Shown here one piece after another: positions 24,854 to 32,386 of a stretch of 32,386 bases of DNA. Position numbers and translations under genes: made by a program. The stretch covers positions 1-32,386 of the forward strand of contig QNCW01000003.1 of NCBI GenBank assembly GCA_003645885.1, written 5' to 3'. Every line of letters begins with the position of its first letter. The first letter of the stretch is position 1. Under the pieces are notes generated by a model that saw only the letters and a program-made list of their open reading frames with translations, searched no databases and had not been told where the DNA came from. The stretch is from Candidatus Latescibacterota bacterium. GTDB lineage: Bacteria; Latescibacterota; 4484-107; B68-G9.

Positions 24854-25786
24854 TCAGACCCCTGTCTTTCTGAACCACTCTATCGTGCGCCTCAGGCCCT
24901 CCTCCACAGGAACCTTCGGCTCCCAGCCCAGGACCTCCCTCGCCCTGGTTATGTCCGGCCTCCTAACCTTCGGGTCGTCCTGTGGGAGGGGTTTGAAGGC
25001 TATCTTACTCGAACTTCCCGTAAGCTCTATTATCTTCTTGGCCATCTCGAGGACCGTCATCTCCTCGGGGTTGCCAAGGTTTATCGGCCCGTGGTAGTCG
25101 GACTCCATCAGGAGCTCTATACCGTCTACAAGGTCGGATATGTACCCGAAGCTTCTGGTCTGGGAGCCGTCCCCGAACACCGTGAGGTCCTCCCCCTTGA
25201 GGGCCTGGGATATGAAGGTCGGAACCGCCCTCCCGTCGTCCTTCCTCATCCTCGGTCCGAACACGTTGAATATCCTGGCTATCCTGGTGTCGAGGCCGTG
25301 GTACCTGTGGTACGCCATGGTCATGGCCTCAGCGAACCTTTTGGCCTCGTCGTACACACCCCTCGGACCTATGGGGTTGACGTGTCCCCAGTAGTCCTCG
25401 GGCTGGGGATGGACCTGGGGGTCCCCGTAGACCTCGGAGGTCGAAGCCAAAAGGAACTTGGCCCCCTTGGCTTTGGCAAGTCCCAGGGCCTTATGCGTCC
25501 CGAGTGCCCCGACCTTGAGGGTCTGGATGGGCCACCTGAGGTAGTCCGCAGGGCTTGCGGGACTTGCGAAGTGGAGCACGAAGTCCAGGGGACCCTCTAT
25601 ATATATGAACTCCGTGACGTCCAACTTTATGAACCTGAACCCATCCCTCCCCATGAGGTGGGCTATGTTGTCGGGGGAGCTGGTTATGAAGTTGTCCACG
25701 CATATGACTTCGTGCCCCCTCTCTAAGAACCTCTCGCACAGGTGAGAGCCTATGAACCCCGCCCCACCTGTAATGAGTATCCTCAT
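24854..25786 (-). CDS. NAD-dependent epimerase/dehydratase, UDP-glucuronate decarboxylase-like
   Basis: '[32 protein letters not shown]', '[11 protein letters not shown]', '[40 protein letters not shown]'. Confidence 0.92.
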   Translation of the reverse strand: MRILITGGAGFIGSHLCERFLERGHEVICVDNFITSSPDNIAHLMGRDGFRFIKLDVTEFIYIEGPLDFVLHFASPASPADYLRWPIQTLKVGALGTHKALGLAKAKGAKFLLASTSEVYGDPQVHPQPEDYWGHVNPIGPRGVYDEAKRFAEAMTMAYHRYHGLDTRIARIFNVFGPRMRKDDGRAVPTFISQALKGEDLTVFGDGSQTRSFGYISDLVDGIELLMESDYHGPINLGNPEEMTVLEMAKKIIELTGSSSKIAFKPLPQDDPKVRRPDITRAREVLGWEPKVPVEEGLRRTIEWFRKTGV

Positions 25787-26694
25787 CCCTCCTCCGCCAC
25801 TACCGGGTTCCTCAGGACGCCTATCCTCTCGACCTCTGCCTCGACCAAGTCGCCGGGCTTGAGGTACTCACCCCTCGCATCCCCCACGCCCGAAGGGGTT
25901 CCGGTGGCTATTATGTCCCCGGGCTCTAAGGTCATTATCCTGGATACGAAGGCGACTATCTCCGGCACCGAGAATATCATGAGCCTCGTGTTGGAGTCCT
26001 GTTTGGTCTCCCCGTTCACCCTGAGGGTGAGCCTGAGGTCGTGTGGGTCCCCTATCTCTTCCTTAGTGACCACCACGGGGCCGGTGGGTGCGAAGCCGTC
26101 GAACCACTTCCCGTTGAGCCAGTCGAAGAACGGGTCCTTCTCCCTGGGCTTGGTCCTGGGGCCTGGGTCGAACTTCCTCTCGGATACATCGTTGACCACG
26201 GTGTACCCGAATATATACTCGTAAGCCTCCTCAGGCCTTATGTACTTGCCCCTCCTGCCGATCACCACCCCGAGCTCCACCTCCCAGTCTATTGCCCTGC
26301 CTATCTTAGGTATAACGATGGGGTCCCCGGGCCCGGATATCGTGGTCGAGGGGGGCTTCATGAAGACGTAGGGGCCTACCTTCTCCTCCTCCTCCGGCGT
26401 CCGGGTCCAGTTGCTCTCTGCTATGTGCTCCCTGTAGTTCAAGGCCAGGGCCAGGAACTTGTTGGGCCTGGGCACGGGAGGCCCGAGGGGAACCTCGGAG
26501 AGGGGCTCCCAAAGCTCCTCCCCGGCCCGGTCCACGACCTCCCCTAACTTCACCAGGTCCCGATCCATCAACGCCACGATGTCCGTGGGAAGCTCCACCC
26601 CGAGCGCCTCCCCTGCCTTTGCGAGGTCGAGTACCTTATCCCCCCTCACAACTCCCAGCCTGTATCCATCTCTCCTTATGCTCGCCAAGCGCAT
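25783..26694 (-). CDS. Fumarylacetoacetate hydrolase-family protein
   Basis: '[17 protein letters not shown]', '[13 protein letters not shown]', '[37 protein letters not shown]'. ATG 26694 with ggggggag SD; the track's TTG at 26706 is less likely. Confidence 0.92.
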   Translation of the reverse strand: MRLASIRRDGYRLGVVRGDKVLDLAKAGEALGVELPTDIVALMDRDLVKLGEVVDRAGEELWEPLSEVPLGPPVPRPNKFLALALNYREHIAESNWTRTPEEEEKVGPYVFMKPPSTTISGPGDPIVIPKIGRAIDWEVELGVVIGRRGKYIRPEEAYEYIFGYTVVNDVSERKFDPGPRTKPREKDPFFDWLNGKWFDGFAPTGPVVVTKEEIGDPHDLRLTLRVNGETKQDSNTRLMIFSVPEIVAFVSRIMTLEPGDIIATGTPSGVGDARGEYLKPGDLVEAEVERIGVLRNPVVAEEG

Positions 26695-26708
26695 GTCTCC
26701 CCCCAAAC

Positions 26709-26732
26709 AAAAAGGGGCTCGAAGCCCCTTTT
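26709..26732 (-). terminator. Terminator/attenuator at the clpX 3' end
   Basis: ggggct-cga-agcccc flanked by aaaaa/tttt; on the minus strand it begins inside the clpX TAA and ends in a T-tract. Confidence 0.75.
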
Positions 26733-27978
26733 ATGCCCTCTTCCTGGTCGGAGCTTTGAAGACATATTCCGGCTCCGCCTTCCTCTCTATCACTTCCTCG
26801 GTTATTATGCACTCCTTCACGCCCTTCATGGATGGGGCCTTGTACATTATGTCCAACATAGCATTCTCCATTATAGCCCTCAAGCCCCTGGCCCCGGTCC
26901 CCCTCCTCCTTGCAAGCTGCACCACCTTTCGCAGGGCCTCGTCCGTGAACTTCAGCTTTATGCCCTCCATCTCGAAGTACTTCTGATACTGCTTGACCAA
27001 GGCGTTCTTGGGCTTGACGAGTATCTCCATGAGGGCACCTTCGTCGAGGTCGTCCAGGGCGCACACCACGGGCAACCTCCCCACCAGTTCCGGTATGAGG
27101 CCGTACTCTATGAGGTCCTCGGGCTCGACGTGGGAAAGTATCTCCCCTATTCCCTTGTCCCCCTTCCTGTAAACTTGGGCACCGAACCCTATGACCTTCT
27201 TGTTTATGCGCCTTTCTACTATCTTCTCCAGCCCTCCGAAAGCTCCCCCACATATGAACAATATGTTCTTGGTGTTTATCTGCACCAGGGGCTGCTCCGG
27301 ATGTTTCCTTCCTCCCTTGGGCGGCACGTTGGATATCGTCCCCTCCAGTATCTTCAGGAGGGCCTGTTGGACCCCCTCCCCCGACACGTCCCTCGTGATG
27401 GAGGGGTTGGCCCCGGTCTTGCGGGCTATCTTATCTATCTCGTCTATGTAGACGATCCCCACCTCTGCCCTCGCCACATCGTAGTCCGCAGCTTGAAGCA
27501 GCCTCACGAGGATGTTCTCCACGTCCTCGCCCACGTACCCCGCCTCGGTGAGGACCGTGGCGTCGGCTATGGAGAAGGGGACATGCAGGAGCTTGGCGAG
27601 GGTCTGGGCCAGGAGGGTCTTCCCGGTGCCCGTGGGACCTATCAGGAGTATGTTGCTCTTCTCTAACTCCACATCCCCATCTTCCTGGGGGGAAAGTATC
27701 CTCTTGTAGTGGTTGTAAACGGCGACGGCTAAGGCCTTCTTAGCCCTCTCCTGGCCTATCACGTATTCGTCCAGGCCCGCCTTTATGTCCTCCGGCCTGG
27801 GAAGCGAGTCGAGGCTGAGCCCCGGAGGCGTCTGGGTTTCCTCGGCCAATATCTCGCTGCACATCCTCACGCAGTCCGAGCATATGTTCACGCCCGGACC
27901 CTGGATGAGCCTGGGGACCTGTTCCTGGGTCCTTCCGCAGAAGGAACACCTCAGCCCCGGCAGCCTTCGTGCCATCAT
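26731..27978 (-). CDS. clpX: ATP-dependent Clp protease ATP-binding subunit ClpX
   Basis: Zinc finger '[26 protein letters not shown]', '[18 protein letters not shown]', '[11 protein letters not shown]'-like '[18 protein letters not shown]'. Confidence 0.98.
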   Translation of the reverse strand: MMARRLPGLRCSFCGRTQEQVPRLIQGPGVNICSDCVRMCSEILAEETQTPPGLSLDSLPRPEDIKAGLDEYVIGQERAKKALAVAVYNHYKRILSPQEDGDVELEKSNILLIGPTGTGKTLLAQTLAKLLHVPFSIADATVLTEAGYVGEDVENILVRLLQAADYDVARAEVGIVYIDEIDKIARKTGANPSITRDVSGEGVQQALLKILEGTISNVPPKGGRKHPEQPLVQINTKNILFICGGAFGGLEKIVERRINKKVIGFGAQVYRKGDKGIGEILSHVEPEDLIEYGLIPELVGRLPVVCALDDLDEGALMEILVKPKNALVKQYQKYFEMEGIKLKFTDEALRKVVQLARRRGTGARGLRAIMENAMLDIMYKAPSMKGVKECIITEEVIERKAEPEYVFKAPTRKRA

Positions 27979-28577
27979 GTTTCCTTTCTAAGCTTTCGGT
28001 AGCTCATTATCTCGTCCACTATGCCGTAATCCTTGGCTTCCTGAGCGCCCATTATGAAGTCCCTGTCGGTGTCCCGCTCTATGCGCTCCAAGGGCTGGCC
28101 TGTGTGCTCGGAGAGGATCCTGTTTATCCTGTCCCTGAGCTGGACTATCTCCCTTGCGTGTATCTGTATGTCTGCGGCAGGTCCCTGGATCCCGTAGGCC
28201 CAGGGCTGGTGGATGACCACCCTGGAGTTGGGCAGTGCGTAGCGCTTGCCCTTCGCCCCGCCGGCCAGGAGCACGGCTGCCATGCTCGATGCCTGGCCTA
28301 TGCATATCGTGCTCACATCGGGCTCTATGTATTGCATCGTATCGTATATTGCCAGGCCGGCGGATATGCTGCCTCCCGGGGAGTTTATGTAGAGGTAGAC
28401 GTCCTTCTCCGGGTCCTCTGAAGCCAGGAACAGCATCTGGGCTATGATGAGGTTCGCTACGGTATCGTCTATGGGATAGCCCAGGACTATTATCCTGTCC
28501 CTCAGAAGCCTCGAGAAGATGTCGTATGCCCTCTCCCCCCTTCCCGTCTGTTCTATTACTATCGGCACCAAGCTCAT
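27975..28577 (-). CDS. clpP: ATP-dependent Clp protease proteolytic subunit ClpP
   Basis: '[24 protein letters not shown]', '[34 protein letters not shown]'; ATGA overlap with clpX. Confidence 0.98.
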   Translation of the reverse strand: MSLVPIVIEQTGRGERAYDIFSRLLRDRIIVLGYPIDDTVANLIIAQMLFLASEDPEKDVYLYINSPGGSISAGLAIYDTMQYIEPDVSTICIGQASSMAAVLLAGGAKGKRYALPNSRVVIHQPWAYGIQGPAADIQIHAREIVQLRDRINRILSEHTGQPLERIERDTDRDFIMGAQEAKDYGIVDEIMSYRKLRKET

Positions 28578-28592
28578 ATCTTCTCCTTCGTG

Positions 28593-29867
28593 TTAAGCAG
28601 GAACCAAGATCGGTGTGTGGTCCGGGCCGACCGGAAGCTCCTCTATCTGGGCCTTGGACTCCAAGAACTCCCAGACCTTCTCCTCGATGACCTCGTCCCT
28701 TATCCTCTCCCATCGGCCGTCCTCTTTGTACTCCCTTTCGAGCTTCTCGAAGGGCTTTCCTTCCGACCTGGCCATCATGCGGACGATGTCCTCCACCTCA
28801 TCATCGGAGGCCGATATCCCCTCCTGTTCTGCTATGGACCTTAAGATCCACTTGGCCTTTATCTCCCGCAGTATCCGGGCCCTGTGCTCTCGCCTCGCAT
28901 CTTCGTCCACCTCCTCCCCCCGCCTGCGCATGTCCTCTAAGAGAGCCTCCATGTAGCGGTCCACCAGATGGTCGGGGACGGGGACGTCGTTCTTGTCCAA
29001 AAGTTGGTTCATAAGTTCCGTCCTGAGCTCCCTGGTGGAGAGTTCGTCCAACTTCCTCTGCAGGTATTCCCTTACGGCGGAGCGCATGTCCTCCAAGTCC
29101 TCGTACCCTTCGTCCCTTGCGAAATCGTCGTCCAGCTCGGGAAGGGTCTTCTCGTACACCTCCTTCACCGAGACCCTGTACCCCAACGTGACGGGGTTGC
29201 CCGATCTGTCCCGTCGCTCCAGGAAAACCTGGCGCTCCTCCCCCCTCCTGGCCCCCACGAGCTGCTCGTCGAAGTCCTCCCCGACGCCGGACCTTCCCAG
29301 CTCTATCAGGACCCCTTCCTGTCTGTGGCCCACTATCGGCAGCCCCGAGGCGTCGGTGCGCTGCACGTCCATCCTAACCAGGTCCCCGAACCTGGCCTCC
29401 CTGGCCACGGTCCTGACCTGGGCGTGGCGTTCCCTCATCTCATCTATCCACCTGTCGACGTGCTCCTCCGATACCCTAAAGAGTCTCCTCGTGGCCCTGA
29501 GGCCGGAGTAGTTCACCTCGAGCTTCGGCTGCACGTCCACCGTGGCGGTGAAGCGGAACCTTTCGCCCGGCTTGTAGTCGACCCGCTGCAGCTTGGCCTG
29601 GGAGAGAGGTTCTATCCCGAGCTGTTCCCTGGCCTCCTTGTAGAACCTCTGGATGAGGCGGTTGAACACCTCCTCCTGTATGGCCTGGCCGAAGCGGGCC
29701 TTTATGAGGGAGAGGGGGGCCTTACCCTTCCGGAACCCGGGAAGTTGGGCGTCCTTCTGATACTCCCTGTAGGCCCTCTCAAGCTCCCTCTCGACCTCCT
29801 CCACAGGAGCTTCTACCTCTATCTCCCGCCGGATGGAGTCTATCTCCCTTACGTGCGCAGTTACCAT
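28593..29867 (-). CDS. tig: Trigger factor
   Basis: '[38 protein letters not shown]'-type N-term. ATG 29867 with ggaggt SD; the track start at 29924 overlaps tRNA-Leu. Confidence 0.95.
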   Translation of the reverse strand: MVTAHVREIDSIRREIEVEAPVEEVERELERAYREYQKDAQLPGFRKGKAPLSLIKARFGQAIQEEVFNRLIQRFYKEAREQLGIEPLSQAKLQRVDYKPGERFRFTATVDVQPKLEVNYSGLRATRRLFRVSEEHVDRWIDEMRERHAQVRTVAREARFGDLVRMDVQRTDASGLPIVGHRQEGVLIELGRSGVGEDFDEQLVGARRGEERQVFLERRDRSGNPVTLGYRVSVKEVYEKTLPELDDDFARDEGYEDLEDMRSAVREYLQRKLDELSTRELRTELMNQLLDKNDVPVPDHLVDRYMEALLEDMRRRGEEVDEDARREHRARILREIKAKWILRSIAEQEGISASDDEVEDIVRMMARSEGKPFEKLEREYKEDGRWERIRDEVIEEKVWEFLESKAQIEELPVGPDHTPILVPA

Positions 29868-29885
29868 GACACCTCCACCGATATG

Positions 29886-29967
29886 TGCGAGAGGGGGGAC
29901 TCGAACCCCCACGGGATTGCCCACCAGATCCTAAGTCTGGCGCGTCTGCCAGTTCCGCCACTCTCGC
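29886..29967 (-). tRNA. tRNA-Leu (TAG), CCA not fully encoded
   Basis: Acceptor GCGAGAG/CTCTCGC, anticodon arm CCAGA-CTTAGGA-TCTGG, long variable arm TGGGCAATCCCGT, T arm GGGGG-TTCGAGT-CCCCC; A discriminator, followed by CAT. Confidence 0.95.
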
Positions 29968-29981
29968 ACATTGCGATCTTG

Positions 29982-30010
29982 AAAATAGCACATTATCCTT
30001 CCTTTGTCAA
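29982..30010 (-). promoter_or_regulatory. Sigma-70 promoter upstream of tRNA-Leu-tig-clpP-clpX
   Basis: Minus strand TTGACA-N17-TATTTT; the -35 overlaps the ispF stop codon. Confidence 0.7.
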
Positions 30011-30537
30011 TACCCAGAAGTTACCGGCCTGCGACCGTCCCCCCCCACCTCCTCGGGTTCCTCCTCCTCTATCATGACCACGGCATAAGCCGCCATACCC
30101 TCGCCGGTCCCGGTGAAGCCCATCCCCTCGGTGGTCGTGGCCTTGACGGACACCCTCTCCGGAGGGATGCCCATGGCCTTGGAGAGGATGGCCCTCATCT
30201 GAAGGATGTAAGGGGCGAGCTTGGGCCTCTGGGCTACTACGGTGGCATCCACGTTCACTATCCGGACCTTCCTCTTCCTCCTGCAGTATTCGACCAGGGT
30301 GTAAAGGAGGCCGAGGCTGGACACCCCTTTAAAGGCCGGGTCGTCGTCCGGAAACATCTGACCTATATCTCCCAGACCCGCGGCACCCAATATGGCGTCC
30401 ATTATGGCGTGGCAGAGGACGTCGGCGTCGGAATGTCCCTCAAGTCCCTTTTCGAAAGGGACCTCCATCCCTCCCAATATCAGCTTCCTCCCCTTCACGA
30501 GCCTGTGGGCGTCGTATCCAACTCCTACCCTGAACAT
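30007..30537 (-). CDS. ispF: 2-C-methyl-D-erythritol 2,4-cyclodiphosphate synthase
   Basis: 'VGVGYDAHRLVKGRKLILGGMEVPFEKGLEGHSDADVLCHAIMDAILGAAGLGDIGQMFPD', 'VSVKATTTEGMGFTGTGEGMAAYAV'. Confidence 0.97.
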   Translation of the reverse strand: MFRVGVGYDAHRLVKGRKLILGGMEVPFEKGLEGHSDADVLCHAIMDAILGAAGLGDIGQMFPDDDPAFKGVSSLGLLYTLVEYCRRKRKVRIVNVDATVVAQRPKLAPYILQMRAILSKAMGIPPERVSVKATTTEGMGFTGTGEGMAAYAVVMIEEEEPEEVGGDGRRPVTSGY

Positions 30538-31214
30538 CGTCCCTCCATGAGCAGTTCCGCCAGGCGTAGGTCCTCCTGGGTGGTTATCTTTATGTTCCCG
30601 TAATCCCCCCTCACCACCCGGACTTCGTACCCCATCATCTCCACGAGCGAGGCCTCGTCCGTGGCGCAGAGGCCCTCTTCGAAAGCCCTCTCGAACGCCT
30701 CCCAGAGCACCTTCCTCAGGAAGGTCTGCGGGGTCTGGGCGGCCCAGAGGAGGTCCCTCGGGAGGGTCTTTCGCACCACCTCCCCCTCCACGAGCTTTAC
30801 GGTGTCCTTGACAGGGACGGCCGCCAGGACGGCACCGTGTTTCCTGCAGATCTCCACCGTCTCGGATATGAGTTCGGGCCGGACCAAGGGCCTCACCCCG
30901 TCGTGTACGACCACTATATCCGCCCCCTCGGTCAGCTTCAACCCCTCGTAGACTGAATCCTGACGTCGCCTTCCTCCCGGCACTATCTCCCTAACCTTAG
31001 AAAGCCCGTAGGGTTCGACCACCTCCCGAGCGCAGAAGTTCTCGTATCCCTCCGGCACGACCACCACCACCCCTTCCACGTCCGGGCAAGTTTGGAAGGC
31101 CGATAGGGTATGGGAAAGCACGGGCCTGTCCTTCAGGAGCACGAACTGTTTTGGGAGGTCCCCTCCCATCCTCTCCCCCATCCCAGCAGCCGGTATTATG
31201 GCCATAACCTTCAT
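30525..31214 (-). CDS. ispD: 2-C-methyl-D-erythritol 4-phosphate cytidylyltransferase
   Basis: 'AIIPAAGMGERMGGDLPKQFVLLKDRPVLSHTL', 'VVVHDGVRPLV', 'RDLLWAAQTPQTFL'. Confidence 0.96.
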   Translation of the reverse strand: MKVMAIIPAAGMGERMGGDLPKQFVLLKDRPVLSHTLSAFQTCPDVEGVVVVVPEGYENFCAREVVEPYGLSKVREIVPGGRRRQDSVYEGLKLTEGADIVVVHDGVRPLVRPELISETVEICRKHGAVLAAVPVKDTVKLVEGEVVRKTLPRDLLWAAQTPQTFLRKVLWEAFERAFEEGLCATDEASLVEMMGYEVRVVRGDYGNIKITTQEDLRLAELLMEGRCSG

Positions 31215-32224
31215 AGTATCAACATAGCGTCGCCGTAGCTGTAGAACCTGTAACCCAAGCGAACCGCTTCCCCGTAGGCTTCGAGGACCCTCTCCCTTCC
31301 CGCAAAAGCCGCCACCAACATCAGAAGGGTCGAGCGTGGCAGGTGGAAGTTGGTTATGAGCACGTCCACTGCCTTGAACCTGTAAGGGGGATATATGAAA
31401 AGTTCCGTGAGACCCCTTCCGGGGCGCACCCTTCCCTCCTCGTCCGCCACCGTCTCCAGCACCCTCACGGAGGTCGTCCCGACGGCGACTACCCTACCTC
31501 CCCTTACTCTGGCCTCGTTTATGGCGTCCGCAGCCTCTCCCGTGATCTCGTAATACTCCGGCTCCATCCTGTGCTCGGATACCTCCCCCTCGACGGGCCT
31601 GAAGGTTCCGGGGCCCACGTGGAGCACAACGGGGACTATCCTCACCCCCTCCTCCCTCAGCTTCCCCAGAAGCTCCTCCGTAAAGTGTAGTCCGGCCGTG
31701 GGAGCCGCCACCGAGCCCTCCACCTTAGCGTAGACGGTCTGGTACCTCTCCTCGTCCTCGGGGACGGGGGGCCTCCTTATGTAGGGTGGGAGGGGGACCT
31801 GGCCGAGCCTCCTTAAGGCCCCCAGGTCGCCGGAGAACTTCACCACCCTCTTACCGTCCTCAGTCCTTTCGACCACCTCTCCTGTAACCCCCTCCCCGAA
31901 GTACAACTTCTCGCCCGGCCTCACCCTCCTCCCTGGCCTTGCCAGGGCCTCCCAGAGGTCCCCTTCCAGTCGGCGCAGGAGTAAAAGCTCCACCTTGCCC
32001 CCCGAGGACCTCCTCCCCAAGAGCCTCGCAGGGAATACCTTGGACTCGTTCACCACGAGCACGTCCCCTTCCCTGAGGTACCTGGGGAGCTCGTAGAACC
32101 TCCTGTGCTCCAAGGTGCCGGAGCCCCTGTGCAACACCATGAGCCTTGCGTGGTCCCTGGGCTCCACGGGATGCTGGGCTATGAGGCCCTTAGGGAGCTG
32201 GTAGTCGAAGTCGTCGGCCCTCAT
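31211..32224 (-). CDS. queA: S-adenosylmethionine:tRNA ribosyltransferase-isomerase
   Basis: 'DFDYQLPKGLIAQHPVEPRDHARLMVLHR', 'VAAPTAGLHFTEELL', 'TNFHLPRSTLLMLVAAFAG'. Confidence 0.97.
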   Translation of the reverse strand: MRADDFDYQLPKGLIAQHPVEPRDHARLMVLHRGSGTLEHRRFYELPRYLREGDVLVVNESKVFPARLLGRRSSGGKVELLLLRRLEGDLWEALARPGRRVRPGEKLYFGEGVTGEVVERTEDGKRVVKFSGDLGALRRLGQVPLPPYIRRPPVPEDEERYQTVYAKVEGSVAAPTAGLHFTEELLGKLREEGVRIVPVVLHVGPGTFRPVEGEVSEHRMEPEYYEITGEAADAINEARVRGGRVVAVGTTSVRVLETVADEEGRVRPGRGLTELFIYPPYRFKAVDVLITNFHLPRSTLLMLVAAFAGRERVLEAYGEAVRLGYRFYSYGDAMLIL

Positions 32225-32286
32225 GCTCGGCGGATGGAATTCACGCCATCTCGGTCAGGTACATAAATGAGGGGGGAGCACAATTC

Positions 32287-32386
32287 ATGTTGTCTCATGT
32301 AAGGACTGCCATCATGTGGGAGATGCTGTGCAAGGGCATCCCCCAGATGCTGTTGACGATCATAGCCAGCTGTGCCAGCAAAGTGC
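32287..32386 (+). CDS. Possible 5' end of a divergent gene (truncated by window edge)
   Basis: Open frame MLSHVRTAIMWEMLCKGIPQMLLTIIASCASKV with ggggggag 9 nt upstream and GC-rich third positions; too short to identify. Confidence 0.3.
   Translation, partial: MLSHVRTAIMWEMLCKGIPQMLLTIIASCASKV

Noticed and set aside
28968-30077. 369-aa plus-strand ORF in the track
   Set aside because: Antisense to tig, tRNA-Leu and ispF; no motif.

Overview
The window reads as a gene-dense, high-GC bacterial chromosome segment. Heavy AGG(Arg) and ATA(Ile) codon use and a T9SS/FlgD-like C-terminal tail suggest a thermophilic FCB-superphylum-like lineage (inference only). I found no CRISPR array, phage, IS element or rRNA. 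Most genes are housekeeping, in two long co-directional blocks. Plus strand, about 9.7-23.9 kb: hrcA, a giant TPR protein, a Crp/Fnr regulator, two CNNM/CBS proteins, a sigma-54 activator, era, tRNA-Asp, a URO-D-family protein, tldD/tldE and acpS. Minus strand, 32.2-23.9 kb: queA, ispD, ispF, tRNA-Leu, tig, clpP, clpX, an FAH-family enzyme, a UXS-like SDR and a UPF0104/LPG-synthase-like membrane protein. The accessory part is 1-5.5 kb. It holds a DUF3160 exoprotein that runs off the left edge and is missing from the ORF track, a chimeric DUF483-like/TM/Ca-repeat protein, a secreted protein with a duplicated domain, and a lipoprotein. Best leads: (i) a shared C-terminal W-G-x-V-K tail on two adjacent exported proteins, next to a third carrying a different tail; (ii) a near-perfect sigma-54 promoter driving one of them, with a sigma-54 activator of degenerate receiver encoded in the same window; (iii) the unusual chimeric Ca-repeat protein; (iv) hairpin/U-tracts abutting the Shine-Dalgarno of the next co-directional gene at two loci. 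All family calls come from reading motifs; no database search was run.
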